Origin: Theocolax elegans
Lineage: Eukaryota; Arthropoda; Insecta; Hymenoptera; Cerocephalidae
Length of the DNA stretch: 64,000 nt
Direction of reading: 5' to 3'
Assembly (NCBI GenBank): GCA_026168455.1
Contig: CM047425.1
Span: 46,696,362-46,760,361 of the forward strand
In this document: positions 24,629 through 38,900 of the stretch, one piece after another
Numbering within the stretch: the first letter of the stretch is position 1
Layout: each line of letters starts with the position of its first letter
Translations under genes and position numbers: made by a program
Notes under the pieces: generated by a model
The model's database searches: none
Told to the model about the DNA's origin: nothing
The model's input: only the letters and a program-made list of their open reading frames with translations

Positions 24629-27600
24629 GTTAGAATTTAAATTATTCATTTATCAGATAACAATGTCAGATTTAAGTGGAGAATTTATTTATCCGGTAAC
24701 AATTTTCAATGTTTGTTTAGAATAACTCAATACGTGGGGGTTTTCACACCTTCTATCAATATACATATTAAAATACAACATCAAAAACATTTATATAATA
24801 TAACATCAAAATACATTTCGATTTCAGTCAGATTTTAGTTCTTTCAATTGCAGAAAATTTTTATATAAAATTTTTGTAATATTAAAAAAATCTTCAATTA
24901 AAATTAAAAGAAATATATAAAATAAGGGAGATAGAATTCAAATTATTCATTTATCAGATAACAATGTCAGAATCAATTGCAGAATTTATTTATCCGATAA
25001 GAGTTTTCAAAGTTTGTTTAGTATAACACAATACTTTCTGGTTTTGACACTATCTATGTAGATGTCTTTCAAAATACTTTTGGATTTCAGTTTGACTTTC
25101 GTTCTATCAATTGCAGAAACTTTTAAAGAAATTTTTGTAATATTTAAAAATATGTTTAATTAAAATTAACAGAAATAGATAAAACAAGGGAGTTAGAATT
25201 CAAATTATTCATTTATCAGATAACAATGTCAGATTCGATTACAGAATTTATTTATCAGATAACAATATTCAATGTTTGTTTAGAATAACACATTACTTGC
25301 GGGTTTTGTCACCGTCTGGGAAGGTGTTTTTCAAAATACTTTTGGATTTCAGTTTGATTTTAGTCCTATAAATTGCAGAAATTTCTTACATGAATATTTT
25401 TTAATATTTAAAAACATGCTTAATTAAAATTAAGAGAAATAGATAGAATAAGGGTGTTAGAAATCAAATTATTTATTTATCAGATAACAATGTCAGATTC
25501 AATTGCAGAATTTATTTATCCGATACGAGTTTTCAAAGTTTGTTTAGTATAACACAATACTGTCGGATTTGACACCATCTATGTAAGTGTTTTTCAAAAT
25601 ACTTTTCTATTTCAGTTTGATTCTAGTTCTTTAATTGCAGAAATTTCTCACATGAATATTTTTTAATATTTAAAAAAATGTTTAATTAAAATTAAGAGAA
25701 ATTGATAAAATAAGGGTGTTAAAAAAAAGTTTTTTATTTATCAGATAACAATGTCAGATTCAATTGCATAATTTATTTATCCGATACGAGTTTTCAAAGT
25801 TTGTTTAGTATAACACAATACTGTCGGATTTGACACCATCTATGTAAGTGTTTTTCAAAATACTTTTCTATTTCAGTTTGATTCTAGTACTTTAATTGCA
25901 GAAATTTCTCACATGAATATTTTTTGATATTTAAAAAAATGTTTAATAAAAATTAAGAGAAATAGATAAAGTAAGGGAGTTAAAACAAATTTTTTATTTA
26001 TCAGATAACAATGTCAGATTCAATTGCAGAATTTATTTATCCGATAGCAGTATACAAAGTTTGTTTAGTATAACACAATACTTGCAGGTTTTGTCACCTT
26101 CTGGGAAGGTGTTTTTCAAAATACTTCTCGATTTCAGTTTGATTTTAGTTCTAACAATTGCAGAAATTTTTTTAATGAAATTTTGTAATATTTAAAAAAA
26201 GGTTAATTAAAATTAAAAGAAATAGATAAAATAAGGGAGTTAGAATTTAAATTATTTATTTATCAGATAACAATGACAAAATCAGTTGCAGAATTTATAT
26301 ATCAGATAACAATTTTTAAAGTTTGATTAGAATAACACAATACTTGCGGGTTTTGACACCATCTATGTATTTGTTTTTCAAAATACTTTTCGATTTCAGT
26401 TTGATTCTAGTTCATTCAATTGCAGATATTTCTTACATGAATATTTTGTAATATTTAAAAAATACTTAATTATAATTAAGAGAAATAGATAAAATAAAAG
26501 TGTTAGAAATCGAATGATTTATTTATCCGACAAGAATGTCAAAATCAATTGCAGAATTTATAAATCAGATAACAATTTTTAAAGTTTGTTTAGAATAACA
26601 CAATACTTGCGGGTTTTGTCACCTTCTGGGAAGGCGTTTTTCAAAATACTTTTCGATTTCAGTTTGATTTTAGTTCTAACAATTGCAGAAATTTTTTATA
26701 TGAAATTTTTGTAATATTTGAAAAAAGATTAATTAAAATTAAAAGAAATAGATAAAACAAGGGAGTTAGAATTCAAATTATTCATTTATCAGATAACAAT
26801 GTCAGAGTCAATTGCAGAATTTATTTATCCGATAGCAGTTTTCAAAGTTTGTTTAGTATAACACAATACTTGCGGGTTTTGTCACCTTCTGGGAAGGTGT
26901 TTTTCAAAATACTTTTCGATTTCAGTTTGATTTTAGTTCTTACAGATGCAGAAATTTTTTGCGTGAATCTTTTGTAATATTTTGAAATATGTTTAATTAA
27001 AATTAAAAGAAATAGTTAAAATAAGGGAGTTAGAAATCAAATAATTTATTTATCCGACAAGAATGTCAAAATCAATTGCAGAATTTATATATCAGATAAC
27101 AATTTTTAAAGTTTGATTAGAATAACACAATACTTGCGGGTTTGACACCATCTATGTAGGTGTTTTTCAAAATACTTTTCGATTTCAGTTTAATTCTAGT
27201 TCTTTCAATTGCAGATATTTCTTACATGAATATTTTGTAATATTTAAAAAATGCTTAATTAAAATTAAGAGAAATAGATAAAATAAATGTGTTAGAAATC
27301 AAATAATTTATTTATCCGACAAGAATGTCAAAATCAATTGCAGAAATTATATATCAGATAACAATTTTTAAAGTTTGTTTAGAATAACACAATACTTGCG
27401 GTTTTTGTCACCTTCTGGGAAGGCGTTTTTCAAAATACTTTTCGATTTCAGTTTGATTTTAGTTCTAACAATTGCAGAAATTTTTTATATGAAATTTTTG
27501 TAATATTTGAAAAAAGATTAATTAAAATTAAAAGAAATAGATAAAACAAGGGAGTTAGAATTCAAATTATTCATTTATCAGATAACAATGTCAGAGTCAA

Positions 27601-30600
27601 TTGCAGAATTTATTTATCCGATAGCAGTTTTCAAAGTTTGTTTAGTATAACACAATACTGTCGGATTTGACACCATCTATGTAAGTGTTTTTCAAAATAC
27701 TTTTCTATTTCAGTTTGATTCTAGTACTTTAATTGCAGAAATTTCTCACATGAATATTTTTTAATATTTAAAAAAATGTTTAATTAAAATTAAGAGAAAT
27801 AGATAAAGTAAGGGAGTTAGAATTCAAATTATTTATTTATCAGATAACAATGTCAGAGTCAATTGCAGAATTTATTTATCCGATAGCAGTATACAAAGTT
27901 TGTTTAGTATAACACAATACTTGCGGGTTTTGTCATCTTCTGGGAAGGTGTTTTTCAAAATACTTTTCGATTTCAGTTTGATTTTAGTTCTAACAATTGC
28001 AGAAATTTTTTTATGAAATTTTTGTAATATTTAAAAAAAGGTTAATTAAAATTAAAAGAAATAGATAAAATAAGGGAGTTAGAATTTAAATTATTTATTT
28101 ATCAGATAACAATGACAAAATCAGTTGCAGAATTTATATATCAGATAACAATTTTTAAAGTTTGATTAGAATAACACAATACTTGCGGGTTTTGACACCA
28201 TCTATGTATTTGTTTTTCAAAATACTTTTCGATTTCAGTTTGATTCTAGTTCATTCAATTGCAGATATTTCTTACATGAATATTTTGTAATATTTAAAAA
28301 ATGCTTAATTAAAATTAAGAGAAATAGATAAAATATATGTGTTAGAAATCAAATAATTTATTTATCCGACAAGAATGTCAAAATCAATTGCAGAAATTAT
28401 ATATCAGATAACAATTTTTAAAGTTTGTTTAGAATAACACAATACTTGCGGTTTTTGTCACCTTCTGGGAAGGTGTTTTTCAAAATACTTTTCGATTTCA
28501 GTTGGTTTCTAGTTCATTCAATTGCAGATATTTCTTACATGAATATTTTGTAATATTTAAAAAATGCTTAATTAAAATTAAGAGAAATAGATAAAATAAA
28601 AGTGTTAGAAATCACATAATTTATTTATCCGACAAGAATGTCAAAATCAATTGCAGAATTTATAAATCAGATAACAATTTTTAAAGTTTGTTTAGAATAA
28701 CACAATACTTGCGGGTTTTGTCACCTTCTGGGAAGGTGTTTTTCAAAATACTTTTCGATTTCAGTTTGATTTTAGTTCTAACAATTGCAGAAATTTTTTA
28801 TATGAAATTTTTGTAATATTTAAAAAAAAGGTTAATTAAAATTAAAAGAAATAGATAAAATAAGGGAGTTAGAATTCAAATTATTCATTTATCAGATAAC
28901 AATGTCAGATTCAATTGGAGAATTTATTTATCCGATAGCAGTTTTCAAAGTTTGTTTAGTATAACTCAATACTTGCGGGTTTTGTCACCTTCTGGGAAGG
29001 TGTTTTTCAAAATACTTTTCGATTTCAGTTTGATTTTAGTTCTTACAGATGCAGAAATTTTTTGCGTGAATTTTTTGTAATATTTAGAAATATGTTTAAT
29101 TAAAATTAAAAGAAATAGATAAAATAAGGGAGTTAGAAATCAAATAATTTATTTATCCGACAAGAATGTCAAAATCAATTGCAGAATTTATATATCAGAT
29201 AACTATTTTCAAATTTTGATTAGAATAACACAATCCTTGCGGGTTTTGACACCATCTTGGAAGGTGTTTTTCATAATAGTATTTGTTTTCAGTTTGATTT
29301 TAGATCTATCAATTGCAGAAAATTTTGCGTGAATTTTTTGTTATATTTAAAAAAAAGGTTAATTAAAATTAAAAGAAATAGATAAAATAAGGGAGTTAGA
29401 ATTTAAATTATTTATTTATCAGATAACAATGACAAAATCAGTTGCAGAATTTATATATCAGATAACAATTTTTAAAGTTTGATTAGAATAACACAATACT
29501 TGCGGGTTTTGACACCATCTATGTAGGTGTTTTTCAAAATACTTTTCGATTTCAGTTTGATTCTAGTTCTTTCAATTGCAGATATTTCTTACATGAATAT
29601 TTTGTAATATTTAAAAAATGCTTAATTAAAATTAAGAGAAATAGATAAAATAAATGTGTTAGAAATCAAATAATTTATTTATCCGACAAGAATGTCAAAA
29701 TCAATTGCAGAAATTATATATCAGATAACAATTTTTAAAGTTTGTTTAGAATAACACATACTTGCGGTTTTTGTCACCTTCTGGGAAGGCGTTTTTCAAA
29801 ATACTTTTCGATTTCAGTTTGATTTTAGTTCTAACAATTGCAGAAATTTTTTATATGAAATTTTTGTAATATTTGAAAAAAGATTAATTAAAATTAAAAG
29901 AAATAGATAAAACAAGGGAGTTAGAATTCAAATTATTCATTTATCAGATAACAATGTCAGAGTCAATTGCAGAATTTATTTATCCGATAGCAGTTTTCAA
30001 AGTTTGTTTAGTATAACACAATACTTGCGGGTTTTGTCACCTTCTGGGAAGGTGTTTTTCAAAATACTTTTCGTTTTCAGTATGATTTTAGTTCTAACAA
30101 TTGCAGAAATTTTTTATATGAAATTTTTGTAATATTTAAAAAAAGGTTAATTAAAATTAAAGGAAATAGATAAAATAAGGGAGTTAGAATTCAAATAATT
30201 TATTTATCCGACAAGAATGTCAAAATCAATTGCAGAATTTATATATCAGATAACAATTTTTAAAGTTTGATTAGAATAACACAATACTTGCGGGTTTTGA
30301 CACCATCTATGTAGGTGTTTTTCAAAATACTTTTCGATTTCAGTTTGATTCTAGTTCTTTCAATAGCAGATATTTCTTACATGAATATTTTGTAATATTT
30401 AAAAAATGCTTAATTAAAATTAAGAGAAATAGATAAAATAAATGTGTTATAAATCAAATTATTTATTTATCCTATTAGAATGTCAAAATCAATTGCAGAG
30501 TTTATATATCAGATAACAATTTTTAAAGTTTGTTTAGAATAACACAATACTTGCGGTTTTTGACACCATCTATGTAGGTGTTTTTCAAAATACTTTTCGA

Positions 30601-31737
30601 TTTCAGTTTGATTCTAGTTCTTTCAATTGCAGATATTTCTTACATGAATATTTTGTAATATTTAAAAAATGCTTAACTAAAATTAAGAGAAATAGATAAA
30701 ATAAAAGTGTTAGAAATCACATAATTTATTTATCCGACAAGAATGTCAAAATCAATTGCAGAATTTATAAATCAGATAACAATTTTTAAAGTTTGTTTAG
30801 AATAACACAATACTTGCGGGTTTTGTCACCTTCTGGGAAGGTGTTTTTCAAAATACTTTTCGATTTCAGTTTGATTTTAGTTCTAACAATTGCAGAAATT
30901 TTTTATATGAAATTTTTGTAATATTTAAAAAATGCTTAATTAAAATTAAGAGAAATAGATAAAATAAATGTGTTAGAAATCAATAATTTATTTATCCGAC
31001 AAGAATGTCAAAATCAATTGCAGAAATTATGTATCAGGTAACAATTTTTAAAGTTTGTTTAGAATAACACAATACTTGCGGTTTTTGTCACCTTCTGGGA
31101 AGGCGTTTTTCAAAATACTTTTCGATTTCAGTTTGATTTTAGTTCTAACAATTGCAGAAATTTTTTATATGAAATTTTTGTAATATTTGAAAAAAGATTA
31201 ATTAAAATTAAAAGAAATAGATAAAACAAGGGAGATAGAATTCAAATTATTCATTTATCAGATAACAATGTCAGAGTCAATTGCAGAATTTATTTATCCG
31301 ATAGCAGTTTTCAAAGTTTGTTTAGTATAACACAATACTTGCGGGTTTTGTCACCTTCTGGGAAGGTGTTTTTCAAAATACTTTTCGATTTCAGTTTGAT
31401 TTTAGTTCTAACAATTGCAGAAATTTTATATATGAAATTTGTGTAATATTTAAAAAAAGGTGAATTAAAATTAAAAGAAATAGATAAAATAAGGGAGCTA
31501 GAATTCAAATTATTCATTTATCAGATAACAATGTCAGATTCGATTACAGAATATATTTATAAGATAACAATTTTTAAAGTTTGATTAAAATAACACAATA
31601 CTTGCGGGTTTTGACTCCTTCAGGGACGGTGTTTTTCAAAATACTTTTCGATTTCTGTTTGATTTTAGATCTATAATTTGCAGAAATATTTATACGAAAT
31701 TTTTGTAATATTTAAAATAATGTTTTATTAAAATTAA

Positions 31738-32423
31738 TGTTGCGTATGGAGAACGTGATCGGAAAGGGCCGAATAAAAAATTGATCGGACGCCGGGACTT
31801 GAACCGAGAATCCGCGGGTTTCCAGTCACGAGATCTAACCACTAGGCCACCGTCCGCGATTTCTTGTTGTAGTTGCATTCGTCATGATATTTCGCGTTTT
31901 CGGTCATCCTACACCTCCTACACCTCCGGATTATTTTTATTCATCATTAACTCTTCTTTATCGACGCGTATCTCGGATCCGCTGCGTGGAACTTCTGACT
32001 TCACGGGGACGAAACGCTTTCATTTATTCATTTTCGAGGCTCGTTCGCTCGGTACACTTAATTATTTTTTCTTCATTAATTAGACCACGGAGGATAATGT
32101 AGGAACTGTTTTTACGTGGGTTCGTTCACTCAAAAGAGATACCAGCAGTGAATTAGTGGATTTAATTAGTGGATACTCCCGCACAGGAATGCCATGTATG
32201 TTGCGTATAAAGAAGGTGATAGGAGAGGACCGAATAAAAAATTGATCGGACGCCGGGACTCGAACCGAGGATCCGCGGGTTTCCAGTCACGAGACCTAAC
32301 CACTAGGCCACCGTCCGCGATTTCTTGTTGTAGTTGCATTCGTCATGATATTTCGCGTTTTCGGTCATCCTACACCGTTCTCACTCACGCACCGATCCGC
32401 GCGTAGATGTTACGTACGTAACA
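31738..32423 (-). mobile_element. TTAA-flanked element, dimeric long form, copy 6
   Basis: TTAA is at 31734-31737 and 32424-32427. tRNA-like units are at 31786-31856 and 32247-32317 on the minus strand. In the first unit the B box has one change (GACTTGAACC on the plus strand instead of GACTCGAACC), shared only with copy 8. The spacer has CTCGGATCC, and the second module has CACAGGAATGCC. Confidence 0.8.
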
Positions 32424-32725
32424 TTAAGAGAAATAGATAAAATAAGGGAGTTAGAATTCAAATTATTCATTTATCCGATAACAATGTTAGAATCAATTGC
32501 AGAATTCATATATCAAATAACTATTTACAAAGTTTGATTAGAATAACAAAATACTTGCGGGTTTTAACACAATCTTGGAAGGTGTTTTTCAAAATACTTA
32601 ACAATTTCAGTTTGATTTTAGTTCGTTCAATTGCAGAAATTTTTGTAATATTTAAAAAAATGTTTAATTAAAATTAAAATAATAGATAAAATAAGAGTTA
32701 GAATTCAAATTATTTATTTATTATT

Positions 32726-33135
32726 GTCACGGACGTTTCCGCGCTACTTAGGTGTACCAGAAGGATAGAGTGAGCGATAAGGTGTCTCGACTAATGTAAG
32801 CGTTGCATTGCAGCACGGACGTTAGCTCGATGGTCAGAGTACGAGATTCATAATCCAAGGTCCGTGTGTTCGAATCCCGTCGTCCGCCTTTTTTTCGCTC
32901 CTCGCCTTTTTAATCCGTAACCGATGGCATCCCTCGTGTGTCAGAGTGCGGTTGGTCGGTTATGACTCTGGCACGTGACGAACCTACAATACTCACGAAT
33001 CCTACCTTATCCTCCGTCACGTTAATTAATAAGTTAATTGTGTCTCAGTTATGCCCAAAACCCATTCTCCGCGCGTTATGTCCTCTGAGCTGCAGAGAAA
33101 AATAATATCGACACTTCACCGAGCGAGCGAGCCTC
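32726..33135 (+). mobile_element. tRNA-Met-like SINE-type element, copy 6
   Basis: The tRNA-like unit is at 32816-32886. Like copy 1 it ends with GAGCGAGCGAG, and it is followed by the copy-1 type of downstream monomer (GATTGTTTAGAATAACTC). Copies 1 and 6 therefore come from the same sub-lineage, although they are ~28 kb apart. Confidence 0.75.
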
Positions 33136-35266
33136 GTTAGAATTTAAATTATTCATTTATCAGATAACAAGTCAGATTTAAGTGGAGAATTTATTTATCC
33201 GGTAACAATTTTCAATGATTGTTTAGAATAACTCAATACGTGGGGGTTTTCACACCCTCTATCAATATACATATCAAAATACAACATCAAAAACATTTAT
33301 ATAATATAACATCAAAATACATTTCGATTTCAGTCAGATTTTAGTTCTTTCAATTGCAGAAATTTTTATATAAAATTTTTGTAATATTAAAAAAATCTTC
33401 AATTAAAATTAAAAGAAAATATAAAATAAGGGAGATAGAATTCAAATTATTCATTTATCAGATAACAATGTCAGAATCAATTGCAGAATTTATTTATCCG
33501 ATAAGAGTTTTCAAAGTTTGTTTAGTATAACACAATACTTGCGGGTTTTGTCACCTTCTGGGAAGGTGTTTTTCAAAATACTTTTCGTTTTCAGTATGAT
33601 TTTAGTTCTAACAATTGCAGAAATTTTTTATATGAAATTTTTGTAATATTTAAAAAAGGTTAATTAAAATTAAAAGAAATACATAAAATAAGGGAGTTAC
33701 AATTCAAATTCTTCATCTATCAGATAACAATGTCAGATTCAATTGGAGAATTTATTTATCCTATAAGAATGTCAAAATCAATTGCAGAGTTTATATCAGA
33801 TAACAATTTTTAAAGTTTGATTAGAATAACACAATACTTGCGGTTTTTGACACCATCTATGTAGGTGTTTTTCAAAATACTTTTCGATTTCAGTTTGATT
33901 CTAGTTCTTTCAATAGCAGATATTTCTTACATGAATATTTTGTAATATTTAAAAAATGCTTAATTAAAATTAAGAGAAATAGAAAATAAATGTGTTATAA
34001 ATCAAATTATTTATTTATCCTATTAGAATGTCAAAATCAATTGCAGAGTTTATATATCAGATAACAATTTTTAAAGTTTGTTTAGAATAACACAATACTT
34101 GCGGTTTTTGACACCATCTATGTAGGTGTTTTTCAAAATACTTTTCGATTTCAGTTTGATTCTAGTTCTTTCAATTGCAGATATTTCTTACATGAATATT
34201 TTGTAATATTTAAAAAATGCTTAACTAAAATTAAGAGAAATAGATAAAATAAAAGTGTTAGAAATCACATAATTTATTTATCCGACAAGAATGTCAAAAT
34301 CAATTGCAGAATTTATAAATCAGATAACAATTTTTAAAGTTTGTTTAGAATAACACAATACTTGCGGGTTTTGTCACCTTCTGGGAAGGTGTTTTTCAAA
34401 ATACTTTTCGATTTCAGTTTGATTTTAGTTCTCAATTGCAGATTTTTAATGAATATTTTGTAATATTTAAAAAATACTTAATTATAATTAAGAGAAATAG
34501 ATAAAATAAATGTGTTAGAAATCAAATAATTTATTTACGACAAGAATGTCAAATTCAATTGCAGAATTTATATATCAGATAACTATTTTCAAATTTTGAT
34601 AGAATAACACAATCCTGTCGGGTTTTGACACCATCTTGGAAGGTGTTTTTCAAATAGTATTGTTTTCAGTTTGATTTTAGATCTATCAATTGCAGAAATT
34701 TTTTGCTTGTGAATTTTTTTTATATTTAAAAAAAGTTAATTAAAATTAAAAGAAATAGATAAAATAAGGGAGTTAGAATTCAAATTATTCATTTATTAGA
34801 TAACAATGTCAGAGTCAATTGCAGAATTATTTATCCGATAACAGTTTTCAATGTTTGTTTAGTATAACACCAATGCTTGCGGGTTTTGTCACCTTCGGGA
34901 AGGTGTTTTCAAATACTTTTCGATTTCAGTTTGATTTTAGTTCTAACAATTGCAGAAATTTATATATGAAATTGTGTAATATTAAAAAAGATGAATTAAA
35001 ATTAAAAATAGATAAAATAAGGGAGCTAGAATTCAAATTATTCATTTATCAGATAACAATGTCAGATTCGATTACAGAATATATTTATAAGATAACAATT
35101 TTTAAAGTTTGATTAAAATAACACAATACTTGCGGGTTTTGACACCTTCAGGGACGGTGTTTTTCAAAATACTTTTCGATTTCTGTTTGATTTTAGTTCT
35201 ATAAATTGCAGAAATATTTTATACGAAATTTTTGTAATATTTAAAATAATGTTTTATTAAAATTAA

Positions 35267-35944
35267 TGTTGCGTATGGAGAACGTGATCGGAAAGGGCCG
35301 AATAAAAATTGATCGGACGCCGGGACTCGAACCGAGAATCCGCGGTGTTTCCAGTCACGAGATCTTACCACTAGGCCACCGTCCGCGATTTCTTGTTGTA
35401 GTTGCATTCGTCATGATATTTCGCGTTTTCGGTCATCCTACACCTCCTACACCTCCGGATTATTTTTATTCATCATTAACTCTTCTTTATCGACGCGTAT
35501 CTCGGGTCCGCTGCGTGGAACTTCTGACTTCACGGGGACGAAACGCTTTCATTTATTCATTTTCGAGGCTCGTTCGCTCGGTACACTTAATTATTTTTTC
35601 TTCATTAATTAGACCACGGAGGATAATGTAGGAACTGTTTTTTACGTGGGTTCGTTCACTCAAAAGAGATACCAGCAGTGAATTAGTGGATTTAATTAGT
35701 GGATACTCCCGCACAAGGAATGTCATGTATGTTGCGTATAAAGAAGGTGATAGGAGAGGACCGAATAAAAAATTGATCGGACGCCGGGACTCGAACCGAG
35801 GATCCGCGGGTTTCCAGTCACGAGACCTAACCACTAGGCCACCGTCCGCGATTTCTTGTTGTAGTTGCATTCGTCATGATATTTCGCGTTTTCGGTCATC
35901 CTACACCGTTCTCACTCACGCACCGATCCGCGCGTAGATGTTAC
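35267..35944 (-). mobile_element. TTAA-flanked element, long form with lost 3' end, copy 7
   Basis: The left TTAA (35263-35266) and TGTTGCGTA end are present. At the right, the element stops after GTAGATGTTAC and joins satellite (ACAGTACTTGCGGG), so the right terminal repeat and right TTAA are gone. tRNA-like units are at 35314-35385 (with one inserted base, GCGGTGTTTCC) and 35778-35848 on the minus strand. No Met-like element follows. Confidence 0.75.
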
Positions 35945-38900
35945 ACAGTACTTGCGGGTTTTGACACATTCTGGGACGGTAATTTTCAGAATACTTTTAG
36001 ATTTCAGTTTGATTTTAGTTTATAAATTGCAGAAATTTTTAATGAAATTTTTGTAAATTTAAAAAAAGTTTAATTAAAATTAACAGAAATAGATAAAACA
36101 AGGGAGTTAGAATTAAATTATTCATTTAAAAGATAACAATGTCAGATTCGATTACAGAATTTATTTATCATATAACCATTTTTAAAGTTTGATTAGAAAA
36201 CACAATACTTGCGGTTTTGTCCGTCTGGGAAGGTGTTTTTCAATATACTTTGCGATTCAGTTTGATTTAGTCTATAAATTGCAGAATTTTTATATGAAAT
36301 TTGTGTAATATTTAAAAAAGGTTAATTAAAATTAAAAGAAATAGATAAATAAGGAGTGTTAGAATTCAAATTATTCATTTATGAGATAACAATGTCAGAA
36401 TCAATTGCAGAATTTATTATCCGATAACAGTTTTCAAAGTTTGTTTAGTATAACACAATACTTGCGGGTTTTGTCACCTTCTGGGAAGGTGTTTTTCAAA
36501 ATACTTTTCGATTTCAGTTTGATTCTAGTTCATTCAATTGCAGATATTTCTTACATGAATATTTTGTAATATTTAAAAAATACTTAATTATAATTAAGAG
36601 AAATAGATAAAATAAAAGTGTTAGAAATCGAATGATTTATTTATCCGACAAGAATGTCAAAATCAATTGCAGAATTTATAAATCAGATAACAATTTTTAA
36701 AGTTTGTTTAGAATAACACAATACTTGCGGGTTTTGTCACCTTCTGGGAAGGCGTTTTTCAAAATACTTTTCGATTTCAGTTTGATTTTAGTTCTAACAA
36801 TTGCAGAAATTTTTTATATGAAATTTTTGTAATATTTGAAAAAAGATTAATTAAAATTAAAGAAATAGATAAAACAAGGGAGTTAGAATTCAAATTATTC
36901 ATTTATCAGATAACAATGTCAGAGTCAATTGCAGAATTTATTTATCCGATAGCAGTTTTCAAAGTTTGTTTAGTATAACACAATACTTGCGGGTTTTGTC
37001 ACCTTCTGGGAAGGTGTTTTTCAAAATACTTTTCGATTTCAGTTTGATTTTAGTTCTTACAGATGCAGAAATTTTTTGCGTGAATCTTTTGTAATATTTT
37101 GAATATGTTTAATTAAAATTAAAAGAAATAGTTAAAATAAGGGAGTTAGAAATCAAATAATTTATTTATCCGACAAGAATGTCAAAATCAATTGCCGAAT
37201 TTATATATCAGATAACAATTTTTAAAGTTTGATTAGAATAACACAATACTTGCGGGTTTTGACACCATCTATGTAGGTGTTTTTCAAAATACTTTTCGAT
37301 TTCAGTTTAATTCTAGTTCTTTCAATTGCAGATATTTCTTACATGAATATTTTGTAATATTTAAAAAATGCTTAATTAAAATTAAGAGAAATAGATAAAA
37401 TAAATGTGTTAGAAATCAAATAATTTATTTATCCGACAAGAATGTCAAAATCAATTGCAGAAATTATATATCAGATAACAATTTTTAAAGTTTGTTTAGA
37501 ATAACACAATACTTGCGGTTTTTGTCACCTTCTGGGAAGGCGTTTTTCAAAATACTTTTCGATTTCAGTTTGATTTTAGTTCTAACAATTGCAGAAATTT
37601 TTTATATGAAATTTTTGTAATATTTGAAAAAGATTAATTAAAATTAAAAGAAATAGATAAAACAAGGGAGTTAGAATTCAAATTATTCATTTATCAGATA
37701 ACAATGTCAGAGTCAATTGCAGAATTTATTTATCCGATAGCAGTTTTCAAAGTTTGTTTAGTATAACACAATACTGTCGGATTTGACACCATCTATGTAA
37801 GTGTTTTTCAAAATACTTTTCTATTTCAGTTTGATTCTAGTACTTTAATTGCAGAAATTTCTCACATGAATATTTTTTAATATTTAAAAAATGTTTAATT
37901 AAAATTAAGAGAAATAGATAAAGTAAGGGAGTTAGAATTCAAATTATTTATTTATCAGATAACAATGTCAGAGTCAATTGCAGAATTTATTTATCCGATA
38001 GCAGTATACAAAGTTTGTTTAGTATAACACAATACTTGCGGGTTTTGTCATCTTCTGGGAAGGTGTTTTTCAAAATACTTTTCGATTTCAGTTTGATTTT
38101 AGTTCTAACAATTGCAGAAATTTTTTTATGAAATTTTTGTAATATTTAAAAAAAGGTTAATTAAAATTAAAAGAAATAGATAAAATAAGGGAGTTAGAAT
38201 TTAAATTATTTATTTATCAGATAACAATGACAAAATCAGTTGCAGAATTTATATATCAGATAACAATTTTTAAAGTTTGATTAGAATAACACAATACTTG
38301 CGGGTTTTGACACCATCTATGTATTTGTTTTTCAAAATACTTTTCGATTTCAGTTTGATTCTAGTTCATTCAATTGCAGATATTTCTTACATGAATATTT
38401 TGTAATATTTAAAAATGCTTAATTAAAATTAAGAGAAATAGATAAAATATATGTGTTAGAAATCAAATAATTTATTTATCCGACAAGAATGTCAAAATCA
38501 ATTGCAGAAATTATATATCAGATAACAATTTTTAAAGTTTGTTTAGAATAACACAATACTTGCGGTTTTTGTCACCTTCTGGGAAGGTGTTTTTCAAAAT
38601 ACTTTTCGATTTCAGTTGGTTTCTAGTTCATTCAATTGCAGATATTTCTTACATGAATATTTTGTAATATTTAAAAAATGCTTAATTAAAATTAAGAGAA
38701 ATAGATAAAATAAAAGTGTTAGAAATCACATAATTTATTTATCCGACAAGAATGTCAAAATCAATTGCAGAATTTATAAATCAGATAACAATTTTTAAAG
38801 TTTGTTTAGAATAACACAATACTTGCGGGTTTTGTCACCTTCTGGGAAGGTGTTTTTCAAAATACTTTTCGATTTCAGTTTGATTTTAGTTCTAACAATT

